Assembly: GCA_964620595.1 (NCBI GenBank)
Contig: CAZUHP010000018.1
Span: forward strand, 1 to 58,910
Direction of reading: 5' to 3'
Origin: Desulfocarbo sp964620595
GTDB lineage: Bacteria > Desulfobacterota > Desulfarculia > Desulfarculales > Desulfarculaceae
DNA: 58,910 nt
This document shows positions 30,309 through 38,271 of the stretch, piece after piece. The notes beneath the pieces are model-generated. The model saw only the letters and a program-made list of their open reading frames with translations. It searched no databases and was not told the origin of the DNA. Within the stretch, counting starts at the first letter, position 1; every line of letters starts with the position of its first letter. Both the position numbers and the translations under genes were made by a program.

Positions 30309-32285
30309 ATGAGCGAACAGGAAGCCAAGCAGGTCAGGATACGCTTCGAGCCCTCCGGCGTGGAAACCACCGCCGAGGCAGGCAGCATACTCTTGGACGC
30401 CGCCCTGGAAGTGGGGGTGCATATCAATGCCTCCTGCGGGGGCAAGGGCGTGTGCGGGAAATGCCGGGTGGTGCTGGAGGAAGGCGAGGTAGAGGGCGGT
30501 ATAAGCGAAAAGCTCTCGGCCCAGGACCGCGAGCAGGGTATCCGCCTGGCCTGCCAGTCCAAGCTGATCGGCGATGTCACGATTCGCGTCACCGCGGAAT
30601 CGGCCCTCAACAAGGACGCGCTCAAGGCCCTGGCCTCGGGGCCGGCCCAGCAGGCCACCCTGATCGGAGCCCAGGAGCTGCGCGACGAAGACCGCTTCGA
30701 GCCCGCCTTGACCAAGGTGGTGACCAGCGCCACCCCGCCCTCCCTGGAAGACAACCGCAACGACGTGGCCCGCCTGCTGGGCGCCCTCAAGGAAAAGGGC
30801 GAACGCCGCTTCGTGTTCGACTTCGAAGCCATCCGCGACCTGCCCGACGCCTGGCGCGAGGGCGACTGGACCGTGACCACCACCATCATGCGGCCGGTGG
30901 ACCGCAACTCCGGCCGCAACCACGTGATCCGGGTGGAGCCGGGCGACACCAGCGGCCGCAACATCGCCGCCGCCGTGGACCTGGGCACCACCACGGTGTG
31001 GGCCCAGTTCCTGGACTTGAACACCGGCCAGATCCTGGGCACCGAAGGCGACTTCAACGCCCAGATCGGCTACGGCGAGGACGTTATCAGCCGCATCGTG
31101 TACGCGGCCAAGCCCGGCGGCCTGCGCCGCTTGCAGGAGGCGGCCGCCAAGTCCATAAACGAGGTGCTCAAGAGCCTGGCCCGCAAGACCGGGGTGGAGC
31201 TGACCGATCTCAGCCTGTGCACCCTGGCCGGCAACACCACCATGACCCAGCTCCTGTTGGGCGTGGAGCCCAAGTACATCCGCCTGGAGCCCTACGTGCC
31301 GGCCGCGGCCTACTACCCGCCGATCAAGGCTTCCACCCTGGGCATTGCCATGCCCGACCATGTTTCGCTCCTGGTCTTCCCCGCGGTGGCCTCCTACGTG
31401 GGCGGCGACGTGGTGGCCGGGGTGATGGGGGTGGGCATGCACAAGGACGAGCGGCTCACCCTTTTCATCGACCTGGGCACCAACGGCGAGGTGGTGGTGG
31501 GCAACAAGGACTGGATGGCCTGCGCCGCGGCCTCGGCCGGCCCGGCCTTCGAGGGCGGCGGCATCAAGTTCGGCATGCGCGCGGCCAAGGGGGCCATCGA
31601 GAACTTCTCGGTCAACCCGGTGACCGGCGACCCCGCCATCCTCACCGTGGGCCGGGCCCAGCCCAAGGGCATCTGCGGCTCGGGGCTCATCGCCGCGGTG
31701 GCCTCCCTGTTCATGGCCGGCATCCTGGACGAGCGCGGCCGCTTCAACCTGGACCATCCCTCGGACCGGGTGCGCGAGGGTGACGACGGCCCCGAGTACG
31801 TGCTGGCCTGGGCCGAGGATGCGGACGGCGACCGCGACATCACCCTCACCGAGCCCGACGTGGACAACCTGATGCGGGCCAAGGGAGCCATGTACGCGGC
31901 CTACATGACCCTGCTGGAGGGGGTGGGGCTTTCCATCCACGACCTGGACCGGGTGATACTGGCCGGCGGCTTTGGCCAGAGCATCAACGTGGAACGGGCC
32001 CAGATCATCGGCCTGTTGCCCGAGCTGCCGCCCGAGCGCTTCACCTTCGTGGGCAACGGCTCGCTCCTGGGGGCGCGCCTGGTGGCGCTCTCCAACCCCC
32101 TGCGCGCCGAGGTGGGCGACATCGTGGACAAGATGACCAACTTCGAGCTGTCAGTGGCGCCGGGCTACATGGACAACTACACGGGCAGCCTGTTCCTGCC
32201 CCACACCGAGTGCGAACGCCTGTTCCCCGAGGTATGCAGCCGGCTGAAGGAGGCGCGCCGGGCCGTGCGCGAGATGTCCGCCTGA
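30309..32285 (+). CDS. RACo-type reductive activator of corrinoid proteins (2Fe-2S + ASKHA ATPase, DUF4445)
   Basis: 658 residues from ATG at 30309. The N-terminal domain is a plant-type 2Fe-2S ferredoxin with ligands C43, C49, C52 and C82. A linker domain follows. The C-terminal half is an ASKHA (actin-like) ATPase starting near residue 220 with AAAVDLGTTTVWAQFLDL, then LFIDLGTNGEVVVGN and ILAGGFGQSINVERA. In acetogens and methyl-degrading anaerobes such proteins use ATP to return inactive Co(II) corrinoid proteins to Co(I). No corrinoid protein or methyltransferase gene is in the window. It has its own promoter and a likely GntR operator. Its presence agrees with the cobamide-ligand gene at 10.4 kb. 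Confidence 0.9.
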   Translation: MSEQEAKQVRIRFEPSGVETTAEAGSILLDAALEVGVHINASCGGKGVCGKCRVVLEEGEVEGGISEKLSAQDREQGIRLACQSKLIGDVTIRVTAESALNKDALKALASGPAQQATLIGAQELRDEDRFEPALTKVVTSATPPSLEDNRNDVARLLGALKEKGERRFVFDFEAIRDLPDAWREGDWTVTTTIMRPVDRNSGRNHVIRVEPGDTSGRNIAAAVDLGTTTVWAQFLDLNTGQILGTEGDFNAQIGYGEDVISRIVYAAKPGGLRRLQEAAAKSINEVLKSLARKTGVELTDLSLCTLAGNTTMTQLLLGVEPKYIRLEPYVPAAAYYPPIKASTLGIAMPDHVSLLVFPAVASYVGGDVVAGVMGVGMHKDERLTLFIDLGTNGEVVVGNKDWMACAAASAGPAFEGGGIKFGMRAAKGAIENFSVNPVTGDPAILTVGRAQPKGICGSGLIAAVASLFMAGILDERGRFNLDHPSDRVREGDDGPEYVLAWAEDADGDRDITLTEPDVDNLMRAKGAMYAAYMTLLEGVGLSIHDLDRVILAGGFGQSINVERAQIIGLLPELPPERFTFVGNGSLLGARLVALSNPLRAEVGDIVDKMTNFELSVAPGYMDNYTGSLFLPHTECERLFPEVCSRLKEARRAVREMSA

Positions 32286-32345
32286 GCAAGGGGCGCATCC
32301 CCGGCCGACGCCCTCCCCTCTTGGCCCCCGCGCCCGCTGGGCCGG

Positions 32346-32382
32346 CGGCAAAAAGCCCCGCGCTCCAGCCTGGGCGCGGGGC
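32346..32382 (-). terminator. Rho-independent terminator for the DUF116 gene
   Basis: GCCCCGCGC and GCGCGGGGC (32355-32382) form a 9-base stem with a 10-base loop. On the minus strand it is followed by TTTTT (plus-strand A-run at 32350-32354). It may also slow plus-strand transcripts of the RACo gene. Confidence 0.75.
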
Positions 32383-32432
32383 AACCTGTGCACGTTTCGC
32401 GGCCAGCCAGCGGGGCAGACGCGCCGGCGGGG

Positions 32433-33158
32433 TCAGCGGCTCTCGGCCTTGGGGACCAGGGGCCGCACCTCGGTCGGGGCCAGGGACATCAGCTCGCGGA
32501 GTTGTTCCCAGTCCACCTTGGCCGCGCGACAGTTGCGGCCCTCCAGGAGCACACCCTGCAAAGCGGAGCGCACGCCGCCCCGGCCGGTGGCAAACCCGCC
32601 CCGGCCCACGGTGTGGTGTTTCAGGAGCCGGTTGCGCAGGTGCCAGGCGCAGACCACGCCCAGGGCCGCATCCGGGGCGTGCTCCTTGAGCTTGGCCTTG
32701 ATGAACTGGTCGCTGGGCAAGAGCCCGCGGCCGGGCAGCATGCGGGAGCTGGGCACCACGTACACCGCGGCATAGCCCAGGCTCATGGCCTTGCGGCTCA
32801 CCTCGCCGATCTGGCAATCCGCGCAGGAAGCATCGCAGCAGAGCCCCTTCTCCGGGTCCACCTCGGCCGGGCAATGGAGGGGGCGCAGGCAAAAGGGCAA
32901 AAACAGCACCCGCCGCTCAAAAGGGGCCTGGCCGAACCTCTTGCGGAAGTAGCGGTTGCCCGCCCGCACCATCAGCCGCAAATCCAGGCCCGGGCTGATC
33001 CTGTCCAAGAGCCGCCCCAGCCAGCCACCGAAACGGCGGAACAGGGCCAAGGTGAGCCGGGGCATGAACAAGCGGCCAAAGAGCAGGGGGCCCATGACCA
33101 GGGCGCCCAGCACGGCAAATCCTGCCAGAACGTATATGACGACGGGGATGGTTTCCAT
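32433..33158 (-). CDS. DUF116 cysteine-rich membrane-anchored protein
   Basis: 241 residues. The N-terminus (VVIYVLAGFAVLGALVMGPLLFG) is one or two membrane segments. The soluble part has the DUF116 signature: LFLPFCLRPLHCPAE, then GLCCDASCADCQIGEVS, then GYAAVYVVPSSRML, and a later CAWHLRNR. Six or more Cys suggest a metal or iron-sulfur site. DUF116 proteins are common in anaerobes and often encoded near formyltransferase or lipoate/tRNA-modification genes; no biochemical function is firmly known. The gene ends at its own terminator and lies downstream of the FKBP gene but separated by that gene's terminator. Confidence 0.8.
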   Translation of the reverse strand: METIPVVIYVLAGFAVLGALVMGPLLFGRLFMPRLTLALFRRFGGWLGRLLDRISPGLDLRLMVRAGNRYFRKRFGQAPFERRVLFLPFCLRPLHCPAEVDPEKGLCCDASCADCQIGEVSRKAMSLGYAAVYVVPSSRMLPGRGLLPSDQFIKAKLKEHAPDAALGVVCAWHLRNRLLKHHTVGRGGFATGRGGVRSALQGVLLEGRNCRAAKVDWEQLRELMSLAPTEVRPLVPKAESR

Positions 33159-33260
33159 CTATCCTGCACCTGCAAAACATTCCACGCCTGCGCCGGCGCG
33201 ACTTGTCAAAGGTGACATCTCCAAGGCTTCTGGTCAAGCGCTGCCGGCAAGCCGCCCCTC

Positions 33261-33291
33261 TCGTCCCCCCGTCCCCCCGTCCCCCCCCCGC
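33261..33291. repeat. C-rich repeat, copy 4
   Basis: CGTCCCCCC units in tandem upstream of the DUF116 gene (minus strand). A related but shorter unit that lacks the GC of the main family. Confidence 0.6.
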
Positions 33292-33312
33292 CCGCCTGCC
33301 CGGCCGGGCGGC

Positions 33313-33342
33313 AAAAAAAGGGCCCTCCACCAAGGGAGGGCC
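33313..33342 (-). terminator. Rho-independent terminator of the FKBP gene
   Basis: GGCCCTCC and GGAGGGCC around a 6-base loop (33321-33342), followed on the minus strand by a run of seven T (plus A-run 33313-33319), 27 bases after the FKBP stop. Confidence 0.85.
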
Positions 33343-33368
33343 GCCATGCCTAAACAACGCGGTGAAAA

Positions 33369-33791
33369 CTAGGCATTCACCGAAACCATCTCCAAGTCGA
33401 AAATCAGGGTGCGGCCGGCCAAGGGATGGTTGGCGTCCAAGACCGCCTCCTCGTCGTTCAGCTCCTTGACCCATACCACTATGGTCTGGTCGCCGGCCTG
33501 GGCCTGCAAAGGATCGCCCACCTTGGCCTCGGGGGGGAGCATGCGGCGGGGCACTTTCTGCTCCATGCCCTCCTGGCGCAGGCCATAGCCTTCTTCCGGG
33601 GTCACTGTCACCGTCTTGGAGTCGCCGGGCGCCATGCCCACCACCGCCTTGCTGAAACCAGGGATCAGCTCGGTGCTGCCGGCGGTGAACTCCAGGGGCT
33701 GGCCGCCCTGGGAACTGTCAAAGACAGTGCCGTCCTCGAACTTGCCGGTGTAATGAACCCGAACCTTGTCGCCTTCTTTGGCTTGCGACAT
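33369..33791 (-). CDS. FKBP-type peptidyl-prolyl isomerase, SlyD-like
   Basis: 140 residues from ATG at 33791, with AAGGAG 9 bases upstream; a start 18 bases earlier would include that ribosome site. The FKBP half-domain is split by an insert-in-flap domain: VRVHYTGKFEDGTVFDSS and GFSKAVVGMAPGDSKTVTV flank the insert with PEEGYGLRQ and RMLPP, and the fold closes with NHPLAGRTLIFDLEMVSV. This is the SlyD/FkpB layout. It lacks the His-rich nickel-binding tail of E. coli SlyD. It acts as a cytoplasmic prolyl isomerase and chaperone. It is a single-gene unit bounded by terminators on both sides. Confidence 0.88.
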   Translation of the reverse strand: MSQAKEGDKVRVHYTGKFEDGTVFDSSQGGQPLEFTAGSTELIPGFSKAVVGMAPGDSKTVTVTPEEGYGLRQEGMEQKVPRRMLPPEAKVGDPLQAQAGDQTIVVWVKELNDEEAVLDANHPLAGRTLIFDLEMVSVNA

Positions 33792-33838
33792 CAAAAACGC
33801 TCCTTCCATCCCCCGGCCTATGCGGGGCTTGCGGAAAC

Positions 33839-33859
33839 AAAAAAACCCCCTAACGGGGG
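33839..33859 (-). terminator. Terminator of the CoA-transferase gene
   Basis: CCCCC TAAC GGGGG stem-loop (33846-33859), followed on the minus strand by seven T (plus A-run 33839-33845). It lies about 100 bases after the CoA-transferase stop and just upstream of the FKBP gene. Confidence 0.75.
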
Positions 33860-33956
33860 CTAACGATCATGGTCTAGCCATTTTTCATAAAATAATATAC
33901 CAGAAATGAGTTTGGGGGCAAAGCAGGCAGTGGTCCCGCCGCCCGCCGCCCCGCCC

Positions 33957-35258
33957 TTAGATCAAGTACATATCATCGGCCTGGCGCAGCAGATCCTCGC
34001 GGAAATCCGGATGGGCCAGCTCGATTATGGCCAGGGCCCGCTCCCGGCTGGAGCGTCCCTTCAGGTTGGCCACCCCGTACTCGGTGACCAGGTAGTGGGT
34101 GTCCATGCGCGGCGTGGTGACCATGGCGCCGCTTTCCAGCCGGGGCACTATGCGGCTGACGGTGCCTCCCTTGGCCGTGCTGCGAAAGGCCAGGATGGAC
34201 TTGCCGCCCGGCGCATCAAAGGCGCCGCGCACAAAGTCGAGCTGACCGCCGGTGCCAGAGAACTGGTGGCCGGCCAGGAACTCGGAGTTGCACTGGCCCA
34301 AAAGGTCCACCTCGATGATGGAGTTGATAGAGATCATGTCCCGGTTGCGGGCAATGACCGAGGGGTGGTTGGTATAGGAGACCGGATAGCTCTCCATGGC
34401 CGGATTGTCGTCCATGAACTCCAGCATCTCCTTGTCGCCCTGGGCCACGGTGAATACGTGCTTGTAGGGGTGCAGGCTCTTGCGCGCCCCGGTCACGGCG
34501 CCCTTCTTGATGAGGTGCACCATGCCCGGACCGAAGACCTCGGTGTGTATGCCCAGATCCCGGTGGTTCTCCAGGTAGCGGGCCACCGAGTTGGGCAGGC
34601 TGCCCACGCCCAACTGGAGACAGGCCCCGTCGGGCACCAGCTCGGCCACGGCCCGGCCGATGGCGTCGTCCTCGGGCTCGGGCTCGGCCGCGGGCATCTC
34701 CAGCAAGGGCCGGTCGCTTTCCACCACCGCGTCCACCTCGGAGATGTGTATGAGGGATTCGCCGAACACGCGGGGCATGTTGGGGTTCACCTCCACCAAG
34801 CACAAGCCGGCGCTCCTGGCCGCGATGGAGGTGTAGTCATTGGCCGTGCCGAAGCTGAAATAGCCCGCCTTGTCCATGGGCGACACCGTGGTCATGAGCA
34901 CGTCCACGCCCATGAACTCGGTCAACAGCCGGGGCACCTGATGGAAGTGGTTGGGCATGAAATAGTTGAGCCCCACCTGCACCAGGCCACGCTCCCCTCC
35001 GCTCACAAAAGCGCTGACTACCTCCACGCAGTCCGCCAAATCCGGGGCCAGCAAGGTGTCCAGGGCGTGCTTCATGGGCAGAAGCGAAAAGACCTTCAAC
35101 CGCTTGAGGTCGCCCTGGTGCAGGCGTTGGGCCACGGCGGCCAGCAGTTCAGGGGGCTCGGCCATGGTCAAGCCATGGGCCAAGGTCATTCCGTCGGTTA
35201 TGCGGGAAACTGCCTCCTGGGGCGACATCAACTTGGCACGGTACTGGGAAGCGTACAT
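33957..35258 (-). CDS. Acetyl-CoA hydrolase/transferase family protein (4-hydroxybutyrate CoA-transferase-like)
   Basis: 433 residues, the length of the AbfT/butyryl-CoA:acetate transferase group rather than the longer acetyl-CoA hydrolases. The catalytic Glu lies in SIIEVDLLGQCNSE. The CoA-binding glycine loop is FSGTGGQLDFVRGA, and a second conserved loop is LQLGVGSLPNSVA. The enzyme moves CoA between acids such as acetate, butyrate or 4-hydroxybutyrate through a glutamyl-CoA intermediate. It begins 13 bases after the stop of the GshB-like gene on the same strand, so the two form an operon, an unusual pairing. It fits the organic-acid theme of the window. Confidence 0.85.
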   Translation of the reverse strand: MYASQYRAKLMSPQEAVSRITDGMTLAHGLTMAEPPELLAAVAQRLHQGDLKRLKVFSLLPMKHALDTLLAPDLADCVEVVSAFVSGGERGLVQVGLNYFMPNHFHQVPRLLTEFMGVDVLMTTVSPMDKAGYFSFGTANDYTSIAARSAGLCLVEVNPNMPRVFGESLIHISEVDAVVESDRPLLEMPAAEPEPEDDAIGRAVAELVPDGACLQLGVGSLPNSVARYLENHRDLGIHTEVFGPGMVHLIKKGAVTGARKSLHPYKHVFTVAQGDKEMLEFMDDNPAMESYPVSYTNHPSVIARNRDMISINSIIEVDLLGQCNSEFLAGHQFSGTGGQLDFVRGAFDAPGGKSILAFRSTAKGGTVSRIVPRLESGAMVTTPRMDTHYLVTEYGVANLKGRSSRERALAIIELAHPDFREDLLRQADDMYLI

Positions 35259-35271
35259 GGAGTTACTGTCC

Positions 35272-36312
35272 TTACGAGTGAGCGCTGCGTTTGAGGATAG
35301 AGGCGTCTTGGATTCTCCTGGCCGGGGAGCGCATCTCAGCCACCTTGGCCTCCACGAAGTCTATGACCCGCGACTCGAGGCGCTGGCCTTCCAGGCGGTT
35401 GATACGGGGGATGCCGCCCGGGCTCACGCAGTTGATCTCCACCAGCTTGTCGCCGATGATGTCGATGCCCACGAAGTAGAGGCCGTCCTTTTTCAACTGC
35501 GGGGCCACGGTACGGCAGATGCGGCGGTCGCTTTCGGTTATCTGGTGCCGGGCCGGGGTGGCGCCGGCGTGGATGTTGGTGCGGAAATCGCCCTCGGCTG
35601 GAATCCGGCGCATGGCACCCAGTATCTCGCCGTTGAGCATCAGGATACGCACGTCGCCCTCGCTCTTCACCCGGGCCAGGTATTCCTGCACCATGGTCGC
35701 CTCGCGCCGGGGATAGGGCTCAAAGGAACGGACGTAATAATGGATGAGGGAGTTGAGGTTGTCCCGGTCCTGCATGCTCACCTTGATGACCCCCTCGCCC
35801 TTGGAGCGGGACAGGGGCTTGATCACCATGGTGCCGCCAAAGTCGTCGATGATCTTGCGGAGGCGCTGGGGATCGCGCGAGATGTGGGTTTCGGGAATGA
35901 TGTCCGGGAAGTTGAGCAGGTAGAGCTTGCTGTTGGCCGCCATCTGGCCCACGGTGCTGTTGATGATGAAAACCTGGTCGCTGACCGGGGTGAGAAACTC
36001 CATGCATTCGTAGTTGAGGGGCGGGTCCTTGCGCAGGAAGACCGCGTCTATGTCGGTGATCTCCTCGAAGATGAGTTCGTCGCGCTTCAGGCAGGCGATG
36101 GCTTGCCGCCAATACTCGGCCATGTCCAGTTCTGGCGGCAGGGAGATATTGCGCATGCGGGCCACCAAACGGCTGCCGCGCACGTAAAGATCGTGGGGCT
36201 CCAGGAAAAACACCGTGTGCCCCCGCCGGTTGCACTCGTACATCAAATAGCTGGTAGTCTCGTTGAGGGGCTCAATGGACTCCAGGGGATCCATGATAAA
36301 AGCGATTACCAC
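35272..36312 (-). CDS. gshB: Glutathione synthase-like ATP-grasp ligase
   Basis: 346 residues from GTG at 36312, with GGAGG 11 bases upstream; this gives the usual GshB start VIAFIMDPLESI. An internal ATG at 36294 is possible. The prokaryotic GshB N domain is followed by an ATP-grasp domain with MVIKPLSRSKGEGV, MVQEYL, GDVRILMLNGEILGAMRR and GDFRTNIHAGA, and the Mg-binding end is LVEINCVSPGG. The usual reaction joins gamma-glutamylcysteine and glycine. No gshA lies in the window, and the gene is coupled to a CoA-transferase, so another amide-forming substrate is possible. Confidence 0.8.
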   Translation of the reverse strand: MVIAFIMDPLESIEPLNETTSYLMYECNRRGHTVFFLEPHDLYVRGSRLVARMRNISLPPELDMAEYWRQAIACLKRDELIFEEITDIDAVFLRKDPPLNYECMEFLTPVSDQVFIINSTVGQMAANSKLYLLNFPDIIPETHISRDPQRLRKIIDDFGGTMVIKPLSRSKGEGVIKVSMQDRDNLNSLIHYYVRSFEPYPRREATMVQEYLARVKSEGDVRILMLNGEILGAMRRIPAEGDFRTNIHAGATPARHQITESDRRICRTVAPQLKKDGLYFVGIDIIGDKLVEINCVSPGGIPRINRLEGQRLESRVIDFVEAKVAEMRSPARRIQDASILKRSAHS

Positions 36313-36435
36313 GGGACAGCACACCTCCGCTCGTCTGCTGCTTTGCGCAGCCCCCCTCAACCAGGATAAGCGGGCAGGCACCTTGGTAACGAGGCAATAC
36401 GCATTCTTAAGTAAAATGATATCACAACCCGGCGT

Positions 36436-38013
36436 TCAGTGCGCTTCCTTGGCCGCGGCCGCATTCAGGGCGAACAGATAGAGGAACACCAGGGCCTGGG
36501 GGTTGGCAGCCGCCCGGTCGAACATGGCCTTGAGCTGGGGGCTGAGCTGGCTCATCTCGCCGGCGATGTGCTTGAAGGCCGGGGTGTGGGACAGGTCCAG
36601 GCCCTGGGGCACCTGGCGGGGTATCTCGTGGTAGTTCATGCAGCGGGGATGCAGGCTGCGCAGCCGCGCCTTGGGCTTGCGGATGGTGCTGAGCGGACGC
36701 CGCCAGTAGGCAGACACGTAGAGCGCCAGGGGCTCGGTGTAGGGAAAGAACACCCGCTTGTTGAAATAGGCGGCCGCGTTCTTGAAAAGCTGGGTGTTGC
36801 CGCTGGTCATGTTGTTGATCATCTTGAAGTACATGAAAGGCCAGTAGCCATGGCGCCCCACCAGGTGTTTCACCTCGGGCCACACGCCATAGAACAGCCG
36901 CCGGTTCAGAAGGCCCACCCCCCTGAGGCAGTCATAGGAGCGCTGCACGCACCAGCGGTAGTAAAGCCGTATCCAGTCGGAACGGTAGTTGGGCAGCTTG
37001 CTGGTGAGAAAGGCCCAGCCAAAGGGTATGTCCGAGGTGAGCCCGAACCACTGCACCGTGTCGGCGTTCTGGCCGGTCATGATGCTGTCGGTGCCTGCCA
37101 GGCTGCATAGCCGGTACAGGGAGAAGTTGTAGTGGCAGGCAAAGGGGTCGCGCCGGGCGGCGTGGCGCAGCCAGACCAGGTTTTCGGGCGCCTCGAAATC
37201 AATGGCCACGTGGACCAGCTTGCGGCCCGCCAGGGCGGCGTTGATCACCGCGGTGGCAGCCTCCTTGGTGCGCTCGGCATCCTGGTAGGGGGGGTGAAAG
37301 TATATGTTGCATACCTCGGCGATGCGCTCGCCAAAGGTCTCCAGCAGGTGGTGGGAGTCTATGCCCGAGCTGTAGGCCAGGGTGTAAGGCCCGGGCTCCA
37401 GGCGCCGGCCGATTACCGCCAAGAAATCGCGGTAGTTCAACTCGCGGTCGTGCACCCGCTGGGGATAGACTGCCTGGCGGCGCTTCAGTTCCGCGCCCTG
37501 GACTTCATAGACCGTGGCCGGTTGCAGGCGGTGCAGCCCCTTGAGGTAGGTATAGCCCGGCACGCAGGTCTTTTTCTTGTCCATATAGCCCAGGTTGCGC
37601 GGGTCATAGGATTCGGGCCGCAGGGGATGGAAGCGGCCCACATGGCGCCACACGTGATCGGTCACCACCACCTGGCCGCGGTCGCTGAACCAATACACGC
37701 TGTTGGGAAACCCATCCGAGGTGATGAGCTGCTCCAGGCGGCCCTGGCGGGCGATGAGCAACAAGAACTCGCCCGAGAGCCGGGCCAGGCCGTGGCTCAG
37801 GCGGGGATCCTCCAGGTAGGAGCCCAACAGGGCCTCTAGGCTGCGGGCTATCTCGGCCTGATGGGCCTCGTAGCTCAGGTCCTCGTACACCACCAGCCAG
37901 CCGGGAAAACCCAGCACCTGCACCTGGCAACCGCCCAATTCGAAACGACCCACCTGGGAGAGCGCCGACTGCCGCGCGATCTCCACCCGGGCGTTCTCAA
38001 AGCCCAGCTCCAT
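36436..38013 (-). CDS. Asparagine synthase-related protein without glutaminase Cys
   Basis: 525 residues. The N-terminal 170 residues have a degenerate Ntn-glutaminase-like domain (SGEFLLLIARQGRLEQLITSDG), but residue 2 is Glu, so the nucleophilic Cys of AsnB is absent. The synthetase domain has the PP-loop YSSGIDSHHL at about 215-220 (SGGxDS form) and DSIMTGQNADTVQWFG, which corresponds to the GxGGDE loop in altered form. The C-terminal region is not like AsnB. It likely adenylates a carboxylate and forms an amide or lactam without using glutamine, as beta-lactam synthetases do. It is divergent from the beta-helix gene at 38272. Product unknown. Confidence 0.72.
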   Translation of the reverse strand: MELGFENARVEIARQSALSQVGRFELGGCQVQVLGFPGWLVVYEDLSYEAHQAEIARSLEALLGSYLEDPRLSHGLARLSGEFLLLIARQGRLEQLITSDGFPNSVYWFSDRGQVVVTDHVWRHVGRFHPLRPESYDPRNLGYMDKKKTCVPGYTYLKGLHRLQPATVYEVQGAELKRRQAVYPQRVHDRELNYRDFLAVIGRRLEPGPYTLAYSSGIDSHHLLETFGERIAEVCNIYFHPPYQDAERTKEAATAVINAALAGRKLVHVAIDFEAPENLVWLRHAARRDPFACHYNFSLYRLCSLAGTDSIMTGQNADTVQWFGLTSDIPFGWAFLTSKLPNYRSDWIRLYYRWCVQRSYDCLRGVGLLNRRLFYGVWPEVKHLVGRHGYWPFMYFKMINNMTSGNTQLFKNAAAYFNKRVFFPYTEPLALYVSAYWRRPLSTIRKPKARLRSLHPRCMNYHEIPRQVPQGLDLSHTPAFKHIAGEMSQLSPQLKAMFDRAAANPQALVFLYLFALNAAAAKEAH

Positions 38014-38271
38014 GCTTGCCTTGCCCCGAAGAAGTAATAGCGGACCAGTAGGGCATCATACCCCGGCCCCGACGGGGGGCACAAGGCCCCTCTCCTGGCT
38101 GAGCATATCAGGCCCTGCCCTCCCCTTTCCAGTGGGCTTTGCCACCGGCCAGCCGGCAGCGGCTCCCTCGCAGGCAAGGGCTTCCCATCAGGCGGGCAAT
38201 CTGCTAAAACTCGGAAAATTATCCGGGCCCCCTGGCCCCCAGTGTGAACGCCCTTGCAAGAGAGAGCAAAC

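Noticed and set aside
33369..33809. SlyD with nickel-binding tail
   Set aside because: The His/Cys-rich C-terminal tail is absent; only the FKBP and flap domains are present.
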